Shown one piece after another: positions 1 through 11,669 of a stretch of DNA of 64,000 bases (its first letter is position 1; each line of letters begins with the position of its first letter). The translations under genes and the position numbers were made by a program. Location: the NCBI RefSeq assembly GCF_036785885.1, contig NC_092329.1, positions 16,324,449-16,388,448 of the forward strand. The letters run 5' to 3'. Below the pieces are notes generated by a model. The model saw nothing but the letters and a program-made list of their open reading frames with translations, did not search any database and had not been told where the DNA came from. Origin of the DNA: Coffea arabica. Its lineage: Eukaryota > Streptophyta > Magnoliopsida > Gentianales > Rubiaceae.

Positions 1-1
1 T

Positions 2-510
2 GGTCCTAATCTATGGGTCCAAGTAGATTTACCACCAATAAGGCCTCCAAAATATGGGAAATCACCTGAAAGACCAAAAAAGATAAGGAAAAAGGGACCA
101 GATGAAGATAGGAACAAGCAGTTATATGTGAATCCATCTAAACCTCACAAAGTCAGCAAGATTTGCACTAAGATGAGTTGTAGTCTGTGCAAGAAATACG
201 GACATAATAGGAGGAGCTACCTTAAAAAAACCAGCAAACTGCTGCAGTAGAAAAGGGACTAGATGGGCATATGGATAAGGAATCTAGTGGGAACAACAAA
301 CATATGCCATCAGAAATGAAACAAGGCATACTAGTACTAGTCCAAGTACTGCTAATGTCACTCAATTAAGTACACAAGAGAGCTGCACAGCTGCTCCTCA
401 AAATTAGACTGAACAAAAAATTGATAGAGAACAACCAATCAAGGGCACAAGAAAATGCTTATTTTGCAAGAAACCTAGCCATTCAAAGAAAGGTTGCAAG
501 CTGAGGCAAT
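2..510 (+). pseudogene. MULE transposase C-terminal remnant with two zinc knuckles
   Basis: In the frame starting at base 2 the translation is a proline/lysine-rich tail (RPPKYGKSPERPKKIRKKG) followed by a zinc knuckle at 179-220 and a stop at 248-250. This layout is typical of the C-terminus of plant MuDR-family transposases, where a basic linker precedes a SWIM/CCHC tail. The knuckle is CX2CX4HX4 with Tyr in place of the last Cys (codon 218-220), so it is probably dead. A second, intact CX2CX4HX4C knuckle lies at 456-497 in another frame. The catalytic core would lie left of the window. The stop and frame change mark a pseudogene. The family assignment rests on the tail alone. Confidence 0.6.
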
Positions 511-1302
511 GGATCTTTAGAAACTCACTAGACATGACTGGAGAACTTGGACTCAATAGTGTTGCATCTGATTAACCCATATGAGACAGCTTCAAAGGAA
601 ATTGAATTTGGACATGTCAGTGCTTGAAATTTACATTTGTTGCTGTGTGAGATACAAATATGTTCACTCTCCTATTAACTACTTGTTATCTCCTGACATG
701 TAGTTGAACTCCAATATTGGTGACAAACTTTATTCATATAATCTAGGGATAACAATGAAACCACCAAACTCATACATTGATGATAGGTAGACAGAAGAGG
801 TGGGTTCAACTAGTTGTGTCACCAGACGACTTCAACCAACCCCTTTCACTTGAAGGGGGAACATGTGTGTAAATCTGTCTACATTGCAGGCAGTAGCAGG
901 TCATATGAATAATTCAACTAGCATTGGCCAATGTTTAGCTCTATAGCAATGCAAATGAAGTTGTGAAGTTAGAAAATTTAAATCACACAAGAAAATAGTT
1001 GTGTTTTTGTAAATGGCAATGTGCAGCTCTATGTTTAGCTGGGTTTTATGAATTTCTATTGCTATAAATTGTTCACATTATGTTTTGGGGAGTTGATGTT
1101 TTGTAAATGGCAACTGATGTTGTAAATACCAAGAAATTTCTGCCGTTGTTTTGTAAATTTGTGAAACGTCTGGTCTTTTGGTGTAAGGCTAAACATGATC
1201 AAATTCAGTCCATTTTCAATTGCATCTATTGTCTCAAACAGTTGGTGGTGTTACAAATGTTTATAGGTTTATCATTTATTGCCAAAAGTAGTTCAATAAG
1301 TT
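511..1302. other. non-coding stretch, no gene seen
   Basis: This AT-rich stretch follows the MULE transposase tail. Only short chance reading frames occur. It may be the 3' part of the same MULE, but I found no terminal repeat that would close the element. Confidence 0.4.
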
Positions 1303-2519
1303 GGGAGACTTTAGTCTCTCAACTATACAAAAAAGGATAGTTCAATCCCAATGCTTCATTCGCTAGGGACACTTAGGTCCCTAAAGTTCAAACAAAAAGC
1401 ACGTAATCCCCTAAACTATAAATTGTATCCAAAATTAGTGAACCTAGTGCTCCTTCAAGCATATGCTACATTACACCAGAACCGCAGCTTATACAGAGAG
1501 ACAAAAATTACATCTTTTCCATCCCAATTACATAGCCCCATTGTGCATTGCATTGCATGTTGCACTATGTTATTCTACTACACCATTGCTTCTTTTCCTA
1601 CATAGATGGACATGTTTCTTGTCAAACTCCAATGATGACATTTATGGCCCAAATTTGAACAAAAGGATCCATACAAGAGCAACAACCTAGTGAAGAAACA
1701 AGTACATCTTTAGCCTCCTTAGTTTTGCTTCCTGCAGCTTTGAGTTCTCTTGCAACCTCTCAATTTCAAATTTCAATTTGTTTTTTGTTCTTATCAGTCC
1801 AGGGATTATATCCTTGGACCTTTGACACATCTCAGGATCCACCCAATTCCAATACCTGCATCCCGCCGATTCTTACATTAACAACACCATTGAGAGAGTA
1901 AATACAAGTTTACTTAGGTGCATTGCATACAAATCGGAACCATAGGGGAAAAAGTACAAATAGATATAATGGAAACGGAATTACCCTGTAATTTGGACAT
2001 CGACAAATCCTTCTTCTTGGGTTTAAATCTGTCTATGATGTCATCATCAATGCTTGTTTTCCACGGTTGCATGTGTCCCTAACCATCTCTCCTTTGTCTT
2101 CTTTCTTATCTTCAGATTTTTGAAAGCTCTCAATCTCTTGGTTCTTACCCCTCATTTGGATGCCAATTGCTCTCTTTTTTATTAGGGCACATCTCTTCCC
2201 TTTTATGAATTAGATCCGGTCAATTATATGACCCGAATGTGCCTGATAAAAGGAGAGAAAGTTTCCCTCCTTTTCCCTCCTTTGTGCTAAATAAATTTCT
2301 TTCTTTTTATATCTTTTCTTTGAATTTGCATCCCTGCCCCTTGGTCAATGGCTCTTGTTTTGAACGCTCGGAAAACCCTAACCATTTTATGGGTTTTGTC
2401 AACAATTTTACTTAATTAGGATGGATTCAGTAGTTTGAGGACCTAAATGTCCCATTTTAAAGTTTAGGGACTGAAGTGGGAAACCGGATATAGTTTAGGG
2501 GGTCAAAATGGAATTTACC
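1303..2519 (-). mobile_element. degenerate MULE-like element carrying a GRF zinc-finger fragment
   Basis: The two ends are degenerate inverted repeats of about 100 bp. The left end runs from 1303 (gggagactttagtctctcaa). The complement of the right end, ending at 2519, starts gggtaaattccatttt and continues with the same pattern of 'ccctaaact', 'ggacatttaggtcc' and similar words. The interior encodes a GRF-type zinc-finger fragment on the minus strand. I could not find a convincing 9-bp target duplication, so the exact limits are uncertain. Confidence 0.45.
1687..2155 (-). pseudogene. GRF-type zinc-finger protein fragment, two exons
   Basis: On the minus strand a first exon (about 2155-1985) starts with ATG and ends in RRRICRCPNYR. 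A second exon (about 1856-1687) encodes YWNWVDPEMCQRSKDIIPG, then a lysine/leucine-rich coiled-coil-like tail and a stop. The CPNY and W-x-DPEM blocks match the GRF zinc finger of small plant nuclear proteins (At4g04775-like), which commonly follow this domain with a coiled coil. An in-frame stop upstream of the CPNY block, plus loss of the usual first cysteines, argues for a relic. GRF domains bind single-stranded nucleic acid in other proteins. Role here is not inferable. Confidence 0.5.
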
Positions 2520-3616
2520 CAATTTCATTTGGTAGTCAATTGGGGAAAGGGACTTTCTAAAATTGCTAGGCAATTGCATCATACAATCGATGACCCAAAT
2601 GGTGGTGGTGAATTTGAATTGGATTGATAGAATTGCTTGTCAAGACACAATTAGTTGCACTGAAGAGAAACATTCATTTTAATTTTGCATATTATTGTAT
2701 TACCAGTATTTTTTAGAGTGGGTTCACTTGGTAAGCTTTGTTCACATCATCTAAGGAAAGTTTTTTTATTCGAAGCTGATCTAAGGGAAGTTCAAATACA
2801 AGTCTCGTTACTAGCAGTCTCCCATTAGTAAGTAATCTATAAGAACCACTATAAATCACTCCATATGACATACAGAGGATTTCGAGGTGCTTCATATGAC
2901 ATATGGAGAATTTCAAGAAGAATTTGTCGTGCAATTTCCTAGCATTGTTTGTACTGATAAATACGTCATTAGCCTGCTCTAAATTAGAATAAGATAATAT
3001 TTTTCTCCACCCAAACTTTATTATAACCAAAAAGAAATTAAGACTACATCCTTTTTGTGGCATCCTATTAGGCCTTGTTTTGATCAAATTAGTTGAAAAA
3101 AATGGTTGTGTCTGGATTTGTTGCTCTGCTACTAACTTAATGGAGCAACATTGTATTCCTACTTTATTCTAAAGAGGCTGATGAACTTCAAAGTTTATGA
3201 TGGCTAATTAATGGTGGGGCAAATACAACGAATCCATTTATGTTTCGACAATCAGCTTGAAACTGCTGATCTATAGAAGAAAGTTATAATGTTTTTAATG
3301 TGAATGAGCTATGGATCCAGCCTTGATAAGTTTAAGTTAATTAAAGTAGCCACATGCAATGAGGCACAATTATAATTCAGCCCCTTTATTCACCAAGTAT
3401 GAAGATCAAACCCCCATGACTAATAGTCAAAGTCATGAAATGAACTTTGGTTTGTGTTAGTAGCTGAAAAGACAATTATGCCATCAGAATTTCTAGCCTT
3501 GATAAGTTCACCCTTCTCATGCCATCGGATAAAAATAGCATTCTCTTATTGGAGAAACATGTCATTTGAAAAAGTTATATGCATGACCCCCAAGTTTTTA
3601 CCCCTTGAAGTTTGCT
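2520..3616. repeat. dispersed duplication, copy 1
   Basis: This segment is repeated in direct orientation at 12786-13602. Shared blocks include the starts (aatttcatttggtrgtcaa), the passage around 2630-2700 versus 12895-12970, and 3240-3616 versus 13255-13602. By eye the identity is roughly 85-90 percent in aligned blocks. Copy 1 holds about 280 bp that copy 2 lacks, around 2870-3110. No coding sequence is evident. The two copies bracket the GH3 locus. Confidence 0.75.
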
Positions 3617-4159
3617 AGTCTCAACTAAGCATATTGACAGGTGGTCAAATCCAAAGGAGTAGGCTCAACTCTGTTCTCAATGTCATAACGACCAATTTAC
3701 CCATTACTAACTATTATACCCTGTCTGGGTATAATAGCAACCAATCTGGGTATAGTTACATCCATAACATCTAAATTCAATAATTTTCTAAATTGTTAAC
3801 TACTAAATATGATACATTTAGGTGTATTTTACATTATGTGATAAGTGAACAACTTATCACTTATTTTTTAGAATTAATCTTTCCTACAGTTTTGGATGAA
3901 TGACAACTATACAAAATCTGAATTTGAACCTAACTTTTGCACATGTGTCATGAATCTAACGGTGATAGTGTATACAGTGTATAAAAAATTTACTCTATTT
4001 TTTAGAGCATGTTTTGACCAGAAAATTTAGTACCATTTAATTAATTCAAGTGTTCTATTTTTTATTATCAAATGCATCCGAATATATTACGATCTGAATT
4101 CATTAAATTTAAGTGTTGAATTGGATAATCGAATGGAGATTTAGTTTTGCTAAATAATT
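3617..4159. other. non-coding stretch, no gene seen
   Basis: AT-rich sequence with a short repeated word (gggtataatagcaacc / gggtatagttac around 3725-3770). No coding frame, terminal repeat or RNA gene was recognised. Confidence 0.4.
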
Positions 4160-4394
4160 TGTGCACTTGTTACCCTCGTGCCATTCATGCTTCAATTCTC
4201 ACTTCCATTGTTTAGCTAGCCAACTATTTATATGCTAAATTAGAGTGTAGTGTGGGATTTCCTCAGGTGCCTTGTCATTCAGCTCCAAACTCACGTTTTA
4301 GTCTGATTCAATGATCATTTCAGCAACAAATATCCCTTGCCATACTCAACCCATAAATGATGGCCCATAGTTCTACTACCATGTTATTTGTAGT
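4160..4394 (-). pseudogene. LINE RNase H fragment, distal part
   Basis: The minus strand reads NNMVVELWAIIYGLSMARD just left of the solo LTR. This is the block after the first catalytic segment of the RNase H domain found at the C-terminus of plant LINE ORF2 proteins (family form: ELWAI..GL..A). The preceding part of the same domain lies at 6917-7379, across the inserted LTR. Stops beyond this block show decay. Confidence 0.75.
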
Positions 4395-6855
4395 TGTGAC
4401 AGCCCCACCTTCCCCTAAGGCGTACCAAAGGAGTTAGCGGACTGCCTGCCCAGCTCTCGCCAGGACTACTAAAACGGTCAAACACTAACTCAAGTCGTTC
4501 GGGAAAATATTGGCGCGCTTAATCAACCCAATAAATGAGAAACGGGAAAACAAAAGGCAAAACGTAAAGCGAATAGTGGCTGCCACGTCACAATCCGCCA
4601 AGATCCCATTGATTACAAGAAATTTCCAACAATCACTGAAAAGAGTATATACAAGCCAAGTACAATCCATTGGATAGGAATACACCCTATTACAAACCAC
4701 TTTTGTATGGTTACAAGCCAAAAGAAAGCATTTAAATCCAAGTACAACAAAGGTTCCAACTATTGAGGAGCTATACAAAATCTCTCGACTAGCTCCACTC
4801 AACTTACTCATCACAGTCAAAAGTCCAAAAGATAATTCCCTGTAAGGAAAACAAAGTTCACGAAGTGAGCTTTCGCCCAATGAGGTACAGTCACGTACAT
4901 ATACCCAGATCACATAAACTCAAGAGCATTCAGTCCAAATACGTTCGTCAAGTAAGTAAAAGCAATAACACCCAAATGTAAGGAATAAAAGGATACGGAT
5001 GGCTCTCAAGAGCCCTTTTCCTCTTTTGCCATACTTGATCTCATCTCATTGACTCTCCGTCAATGTATACCAGGTAATCATGACCGTAGACCCCTCTTTA
5101 CTCCAATTATCCGTCCACCTCACTTTCCCCTTACCGGGCCCGAACACCACACAGTACAGAATTGGTATTACTCGAGTAAACCGGAATCTAGGGTCTCATA
5201 CCCAAAGATTCTCAAATACAGTCCCCATGGCTTGTCAAATGTCCCCGACCAAGTCCTTACTGGCTCGAGTCCATTGACTTCCAATGAGGTAGAGCTCAAA
5301 GTAAACAGTACAGATCCAGAGTTACATTAAGGATCGGCATCCAAGCGACACCAAATCAAACACAGTCAAGAGTATTCAAGTTATATCATAACCAAACAAG
5401 TAGGCCAGAGAGTACGAGAGTGGTAAAGTACACCCTCGCCTCACCTAGTCCAAACAATCATCACAACTAGTCCAAAACACAGAATTCAAGTACAAGAAAG
5501 CCACGGAATAACAAATATGTGAGTAGTACACTCACCAAGTCAAACAAAGAAATTTCACAAGTTTTCGCCCGACGTGAGCCTCGGATCACCGGCACGCCCT
5601 ATAATAATCAAGAAAGTACAATTAAGACTCAAACACGAGTCGAATACCTTTTAATAGGAACTATTAAGGTAAAACCCAAATATAGTTTGGAAATGAAAAA
5701 TACATAATATTTAGGGTTAAAAGTAGAAACAACCCTAAAATTATCCATTTCTAGTCAATCTCAACCCAACTCACAAGGATCCAATGCCCTAGACACTCGG
5801 ACAGCATTTCCCCTAAAATTTCAGCTTTTCCAACCTACAAGACACCAATAAAAACCATCCAACACAACCACAAGCACCCAAACAATTCATAAGGCATTCA
5901 ATATACTTCATTAGGGTCACAATACCCCTCAATAATAGCCAATTAGAAGCTCAACAATCAACCATAGCAAAGCCCCAATTGAAACCCTAAATCTGAAATT
6001 TTCCGCACAAGCGGCAATTTTCCGCAATTAACTACAATTAACGCACAAGTGAGCTATAAAACACCATTTGGAACCACCAAATCAAACCCAATCATATCCA
6101 TCATATGAAACCAGAAAAATTCCAAGAAAAATCAGAAAATTAGGAAACTTCACTCCAATCCACCAAATCTTCCGTACAATCACGTATATAGCTACTATAA
6201 GGCACCATTTGGCCAAAATTAGAAACAAAAGATGAGTTCCAAGCAATATACCTTAGTTCTTCAAGAAAGGTTGAAGCTTAGAGAGTTTTCTTCCAAAACA
6301 ACACCACCAAGGTCTTCAAACCCTCCTAGCAAGATGATTCTACGGACTAATTCAAGAAACAATCGGTTGATTTTCAAGATTGAGCAAGGATTTGGAGATG
6401 AAAGGTTGAAGAATGTTTTTCCTTCTTGGCTGGAGAGGTTCGGCTATGAGGAGGTGAAGAATGAAGAGGTTTTGGTCAAATTTGGACTTTTATGTAATGA
6501 CAAAGAAAGTTAGGCAAAGTTAGGTAAGCTTGGTCCAACCACATTTGGACACGTGGCACCTTGTTTTGTTTAGTGTTATCCTCTTGTCCCTCCAGAGTTA
6601 ATCCATCTAGGTAACCTCTAATCATCTCCTAACACCTAATAATGAAATCCCTTTATGAACAATTTAACCGAATTGGTCGAATTTCTCTCACTAAATACAC
6701 TAGCGGGTCCCACGTCCAAAATACGTTCCAAATTTCTCACGAACTACCTGATACTAGAAAAATTATTTAAAAACTATATTTACTGATAAAATGTTGATAA
6801 AATAAGATAATAAAGAAAATACAAGAAAACGGTGCACAGGAATAAAATAATAAAT

Positions 6856-6897
<42 letters not shown>

Positions 6898-6911
6898 TCT
6901 GGGTTCTCACA
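4395..6911 (+). mobile_element. solo LTR of a Ty3/gypsy-type retrotransposon
   Basis: The element starts TGTGACAGCCCC and ends TTCTCACA, so it has the TG...CA ends of an LTR with a short imperfect terminal inverted repeat. It is flanked by a perfect 5-bp target duplication, GTAGT (4390-4394 and 6912-6916). Length is 2517 bp. No primer-binding site, polypurine tract or gag/pol is present, so it is a solo LTR, presumably left by recombination between the two LTRs of a full element. LTRs of this size and start are common in plant chromoviruses; that clade call is inference. A 37-bp poly-T run lies near 6860-6896. It interrupts a LINE RNase H frame. Orientation is nominal. Confidence 0.85.
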
Positions 6912-6916
6912 GTAGT

Positions 6917-7379
6917 TCCCAAGCTGACACCGAACCCATTCATCCAGTAGCCCCCTTCATCTCTAAATAGTCCTCCTACTCTAGCTTGTCCTAAACCGTT
7001 GCTTGATGCTCCATCAACATTTAGTTTCACCTATACAATTTGGGGCTTACTCCAATTGATAAACATCAGCTCCTTCTGTACTGCTCTATGATAGTTGGAG
7101 AGAGATTCCTAACTGAAATCGGCTTGGGCTATCACTGTTTGAGAATTGGTTTTATCTTAGTTGCAGTAATATAGGTTCCAGCATACCAGGCAAAATAAAA
7201 AAGTTCTTGAATCAAACACCTGCCAATCTGCATCTTCTATCTCTACAATGTTATATTGTTTTAAGCTCAAGTCAAACCATTCTTCCAGATTTGGGTTCCT
7301 AAATTTCCCCATGTACTTGTAGATTAGTTTCTTCCATATTGTTGATATCCAGTCATAGCCTAGCAATCCATATTTATAA
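6917..7379 (-). pseudogene. LINE ORF2 fragment with RNase H N-terminal part
   Basis: The minus strand encodes a degenerate stretch with a LINE-like linker (7366-7157), then VKLNVDGASSNGLGQARVGG and GLFRDEGGYWMNGFGVSLGT. The N-x-D-G-A-S and GG-x-x-RD blocks are the start of the RNase H domain in plant L1-type LINEs, with the first catalytic aspartate present in NVDGAS. The frame has internal stops near 7150 and 7040. It is cut by the solo LTR at 6911 and resumes at 4394. Confidence 0.75.
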
Positions 7380-8077
7380 TTATTGAATTACATTTGACCA
7401 GCTTTTTTTTTTTAATAAAACATCATCATAACATTAAATCCATACTAATAGCACAAATTACATCAATCATCCACAAATGCAAACAGATCTAAAAAACAAA
7501 TTCTTGATATTACAAATCTAGAAAATTAATAGAATATTACACTGTGAAACTCTAAAAATATCAAAAGATAAAACACTTGTTGCCCCAATATCATCTATGC
7601 ATGCTTCCAACTGTGTTGCTTCTTTTCTCCCAAATCTGCTAATGAACTGATTTAAATTCAGACATTAAAGTGAGATCTAACGAAGTAGATCTAAACGATT
7701 CTAGATCCAACAACCAAATATGAGAAAACTTAGATCTAATACAAAAAATAGAAAAAAACTACAAAAGCTATCATTAGAAATCTCAAGAAGAGGAGAAACG
7801 GTCACTTAAAATCCCTAAGAGAGAATAAACTCTCACTAGGAAACTCCATGAGAGGAGAATAACATCTTTTGCTACTAGAATAGCATTGCCCTCAATTTGA
7901 TGAGTACAAGAGTTTCAGATACTGTCCTCATCCACCAAGCTTCACAAACAAACTGAAAAATAGTAGAACACAAATGCATCCATACAATGGTGAAGTACTT
8001 TTAAATTTCGACATTGCAAGACAAGGTATATGAACGCCAAGGATGAAATATGCAAAGAGATTCTTGAAGCCCACAGG
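7380..8077. other. non-coding stretch, 3' flank of GH3
   Basis: AT-rich DNA between the LINE relic and the stop codon of GH3. The last 200-300 bases should contain the 3' UTR of the minus-strand GH3 gene. No other coding frame or terminal repeat was recognised. Confidence 0.4.
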
Positions 8078-10448
8078 CTACGAGTCTTGATTAGGCACTT
8101 CTCTGCTGTAAAATTTTCCCACTACTCTGGAGTCCAGAATTTCAATGACTTTCTCAGACTTTATGTTCTTAGGTGTCTTGTACTGGTTTAAAGAAGTTCC
8201 TTGAGAAACATAAAAGTCCATGAGCACGTTGAATGTTCCTTGTTTCACAACTCTAATTTCCAAAGGACCAATGGTACTGATGCTCTGATTCCTCAGCAAC
8301 TTATATTTCTGGTCCAGAGATTGTTCCACTAAACTACAGCATTTTTCCATTTTAACCTGATCAAGTTCTGGTATATCATCGTTTGATCTGAGTTGAAGCT
8401 CCCAAAAGAGTACATAGTGACCAGGAATAGAAGATGTATCGGCATAGCTACTGTAATCCAAAAGAAAGAAGCCAAGTGGTTCAAGGATCTGCATTGCTAT
8501 TGCAACTGCTTTTTGGAGGTCTTGTTCAGTTGTTTTATCTGTGTGAATACTCAAAACCACATTTGTCCTTTGTACAAATTTGAAATGGGGAGTGGAATTG
8601 TGAAAACCTGTCACCAGGAGAATATCCCCCATTCTGTACCTGTACAAACCTGAAAATACATTCTTCCATCAATATTCTAGACATTAGAGCGCTTAAGCAT
8701 TTAAACTGTCTAATCATCATTGGTTGTGTGTATCAGGATAATAAATGTGAAGAAAAAACAGAATGTAATAAACCTATATTGGACAAATTTGAACATCAGA
8801 ACAAGTTGTGCACATTAGATGTCCAAGGCAATTGTTAAGTAGAAATTAATGGAACTACCGTCCATTTTAGAACATGATAAAGGGTATAAAATGGAGACCA
8901 GTAGACACCTTCAAGAGGCACTTCTGTGTTTTATCGAATACTTTTTCATGGGTCAGACTAACAGAATTATAGTTCATATCTGTGGTACACCACAGGCAGT
9001 TAGGGTCGATTTAAAAGTACAGTGATCTCACCTGTAAAGGTCGTGACAAGAAGTTCATAATGTTGGCCAATCTTAACATTATTAAGATCCAGAATGTGAT
9101 CTTTCAAATGAGCATCTTTCCTGTAGGTGCAGTTTGGATCTTGATGATTGTCAATTGGTAAGAACTCATAGTAGGCCATGTTTGGTATAAAAGTATATGA
9201 GACATCATAAGGACTGCACAAAGGATTCATGTTTATCCCAAAAAATGCCTCTGAAGAACCATAAAGTGGTGAAACTACAGGTAACCCACCCGTATAGAAC
9301 TCAAGTGCAGGGATATATTGTGCCATGGACCCTGTAATAATGGCCAGGACATACTTGGTCCTTGGCCAGATCTTCTTAATTATCCCTTCCCAAGACTTTT
9401 CTTGGCATACAAGATCAATTGAATCAGCCAAATCCGGCATTTGTTTGCTCAAAATCAAGGAGACAGCCCTTTTGCAGTTAGGGTCAGTGATCCAATCACT
9501 CATTTGTCCAGTTCTTATGTTGGAAGACATTTCTTGCCAATGTTCCTCGAAAAATTTGATTACCCTTAGCAAACCCGAGGCGAATATGTACCAACGCTTG
9601 CTATCGCATCTCGCTGCACAAGGCCACAAAGTAATTGACTATACAAGCTCTGATTGGTATCTTCACACAATATAAACTGAGGATATCTGTCTTTTCTGTT
9701 CTTTATCTCGCTTTCTGAGGTTGTTCTTAAAACTAAGCCACCAGGAGTGTGGATATCCGGGTTGATAAGGACAAATAACAGTGCCTTCCCATCGCTCAAG
9801 CCCTGTAGGTACCTTAGTTCAAAGCTATACGTTTAGCACTTTTTGTTTGACTCTTATAATTCTACTGAAGAAATAACAACTGTATATTCATTGCATAAGA
9901 CTTTACCTGTTTAAAACAGTATCACAGAGACAAGAAAAAAAGGCCCTGCGCTCTCCCTCTTCAGCGGTTTTTGGAATCCACTTTTGCGTCCCACCTGAAG
10001 TGCCCGAGCTGCCAACTAAGTTAATGATTTCAGTTAAGAAAAACAAGAAATTCATGAAAAAGAACAGAAATGACTCGTGCTTCAGCATTATTGATCTCAC
10101 TCCATTCAGGAGTTTCCTTTCATCTAATTAGAACAAAACAGAGAAACTGATTTACCTTTTGAGTAGCTCAGTAATGGATTCATTAGTTAAAATCCGAGAT
10201 GGCTCTCCATCCAGTGCAATTCGATCGATGTAAATCTTGATATCTTCATAATCTACCACAGGAACTTTATTCTTGAATAGTCCCTTATCAGAGTGACCAT
10301 TAAGAAAACCTTTCAAGTAATCGCTGCTTGCATTTTTAGTTAAAATCTTCTCTAGGACCTGTTCTTGTATATGACCAGCATTGCTGGTTATATCCTCCAA
10401 AATTCTCGAACCAGCTTCAGTATCTCTTGGATCAAAGGTTGGCAGCAT
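8078..10448 (-). CDS. GH3: GH3 family acyl-amido synthetase, four exons, one frameshift
   Basis: GH3 enzymes adenylate auxin or related acyl acids and join them to amino acids in the cytosol. Exons on the minus strand by splice signals and phase: 10448-10156, 10008-9907, 9812-9032, 8649-8078. Exon 1 starts MLPTFDPRDTEAG. The acyl-adenylate motif SSGTSGG spans the exon 1/2 join, TGSMAQYIPALEFY and YGSSE follow in exon 3, and YRYRMGD opens exon 4. The end is SREVPNQDS. Sequence and length (~580 aa) best fit the GH3.17-like group. Exon 3 is 781 nt, one short of the phase its neighbours require. The frame shifts at about 9584-9594, between LCGLVQRD and FASGLLRVIKFFEEHW. A ~12-residue gap relative to family members also precedes YPQFILCED. 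It is either a young pseudogene or a base error. Confidence 0.85.
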
Positions 10449-11242
10449 TCTGGTAAAGAAAAGAAATGCAGAATCTGAGTTTGGGGATGGGAAACATACA
10501 GGGAAATTAATTAATGAATAAGCATGCTCAACTACATTGTCTTGAGAAAAAGATTCACGCCATGGTTAAGCCCTTTTAAACCAATTGGCCAGGTGAGCCA
10601 TCCTCTCATCCTCACGCCCTTCTCCAAGACGCCTAGTTAGTTTGCTGTATGTCACCATTGTAAATTTGTAATGGTGTAAACAGAAAAACTCGTTGAGTTG
10701 CTTAGTCTCCTTATGCTATGCTCATGATGGAGTTACATATAGTTTTTGAAATGGTAAAAGGTTAATATGGAAAAGCACTAAATCACATGAGACTAAAGTG
10801 TAATCTATCCTAATTAATACAAAAGTGTTGATTTTGGCGGTTTTCTAGTAAACGGAGTTGCCAAATAAAAAGTGTAACTAATGTCACCAAACTTGTCAGC
10901 TATAACTTGACTGTATGAATCTTGTTGACTTTCGACCTACAAATGCAAAGCATTGAAAAAATTGTAAATTAATCAGAAACAACAAGAGGAAATTAATCAA
11001 GGAAGCCAACATACCTCACCTAAAAGGAACATGATTGCATATAATCCTACGGCCCAAATATACCTCACCTGGAAAAATCTTGATTGCACTATGATTCCAC
11101 CGCAAAAATCTTGCAGAAAATGAAGCCTTTGAGACCTAATTTTTGTCGACTGCTATTCAGTGATGCAGGCACTAGGGAGCAGTGAAGCAGGAAGTTGTTT
11201 GCAGGGGAGTTGCAGTTTTAGTTCCCAATGTTTGGCCATGAA
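10449..11242. other. 5' flank of GH3, no gene seen
   Basis: This is the upstream region of the minus-strand GH3 gene and should contain its promoter. I saw no clear TATA box or TGTCTC auxin element that I could defend. There is no coding frame. Confidence 0.35.
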
Positions 11243-11545
11243 TCAAATTAGTCTAGATTTGTACCTTCTGATAGCTTGTTGCTGCAGCTCAGGAAACTCA
11301 GCTTCTAAAATTCCATACTTGGAGAAATATCCGGACGCAAAGTAATTCAGCAAAGCTCCAATAACTCCACTGCCTATGAACTCAAAAGTTGACAAGCCAT
11401 CCCCTTTGCTGGCTTCCCCCAAAATTTTCAGTATGACTCCAACTCTGCTGGCTGGCTGAAACATCAACAAGAATACCTCTTTCTCCCAAGAATCTGTTTC
11501 AGTATGATGATATTCCATTAGTTGTCTAAAGCTGTCTAAAATCAC
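11243..11545 (-). pseudogene. UPL3/UPL4-like HECT ubiquitin ligase fragment
   Basis: The minus strand encodes STFEFIGSGVIGALLNYFAS, then GYFSKYGILEAEFPELQQQA and IRRYKSRL. The block STFEFIGSGV..ALLNYF...FSK......LR/QQQA.RR.KS is characteristic of the armadillo-repeat region of plant E3 ligases UPL3 and UPL4, just after their ARM repeats. Those proteins exceed 1500 residues; this is at most 100, with no HECT domain nearby. It is therefore a transposed or retained exon fragment, not a 5' exon of GH3. It lies about 0.8 kb upstream of GH3 on the same strand. Confidence 0.65.
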
Positions 11546-11669
11546 AAATTTTGGGGAGTAAATTTATTTTGTAAAAATATTGGGGACTAATTTGGCATAT
11601 AGGCTAAACATTGGGGACCAGAACTATATTTCTCCCAAATAGATAATCCCTCCTGTTGTGAGATTATTA

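Noticed and set aside
4485-4913. A 142-codon minus-strand gene in the solo LTR
   Set aside because: Composition is typical of a chance frame, with no similarity that I recognise.
6232-6513. A 93-codon gene inside the solo LTR
   Set aside because: No domain recognised and no upstream signals; long LTRs of this kind often hold such chance frames.
11243-11545. A 5' exon of GH3
   Set aside because: GH3 already has a proper start at 10448, and this sequence fits the UPL3/UPL4 ARM region.
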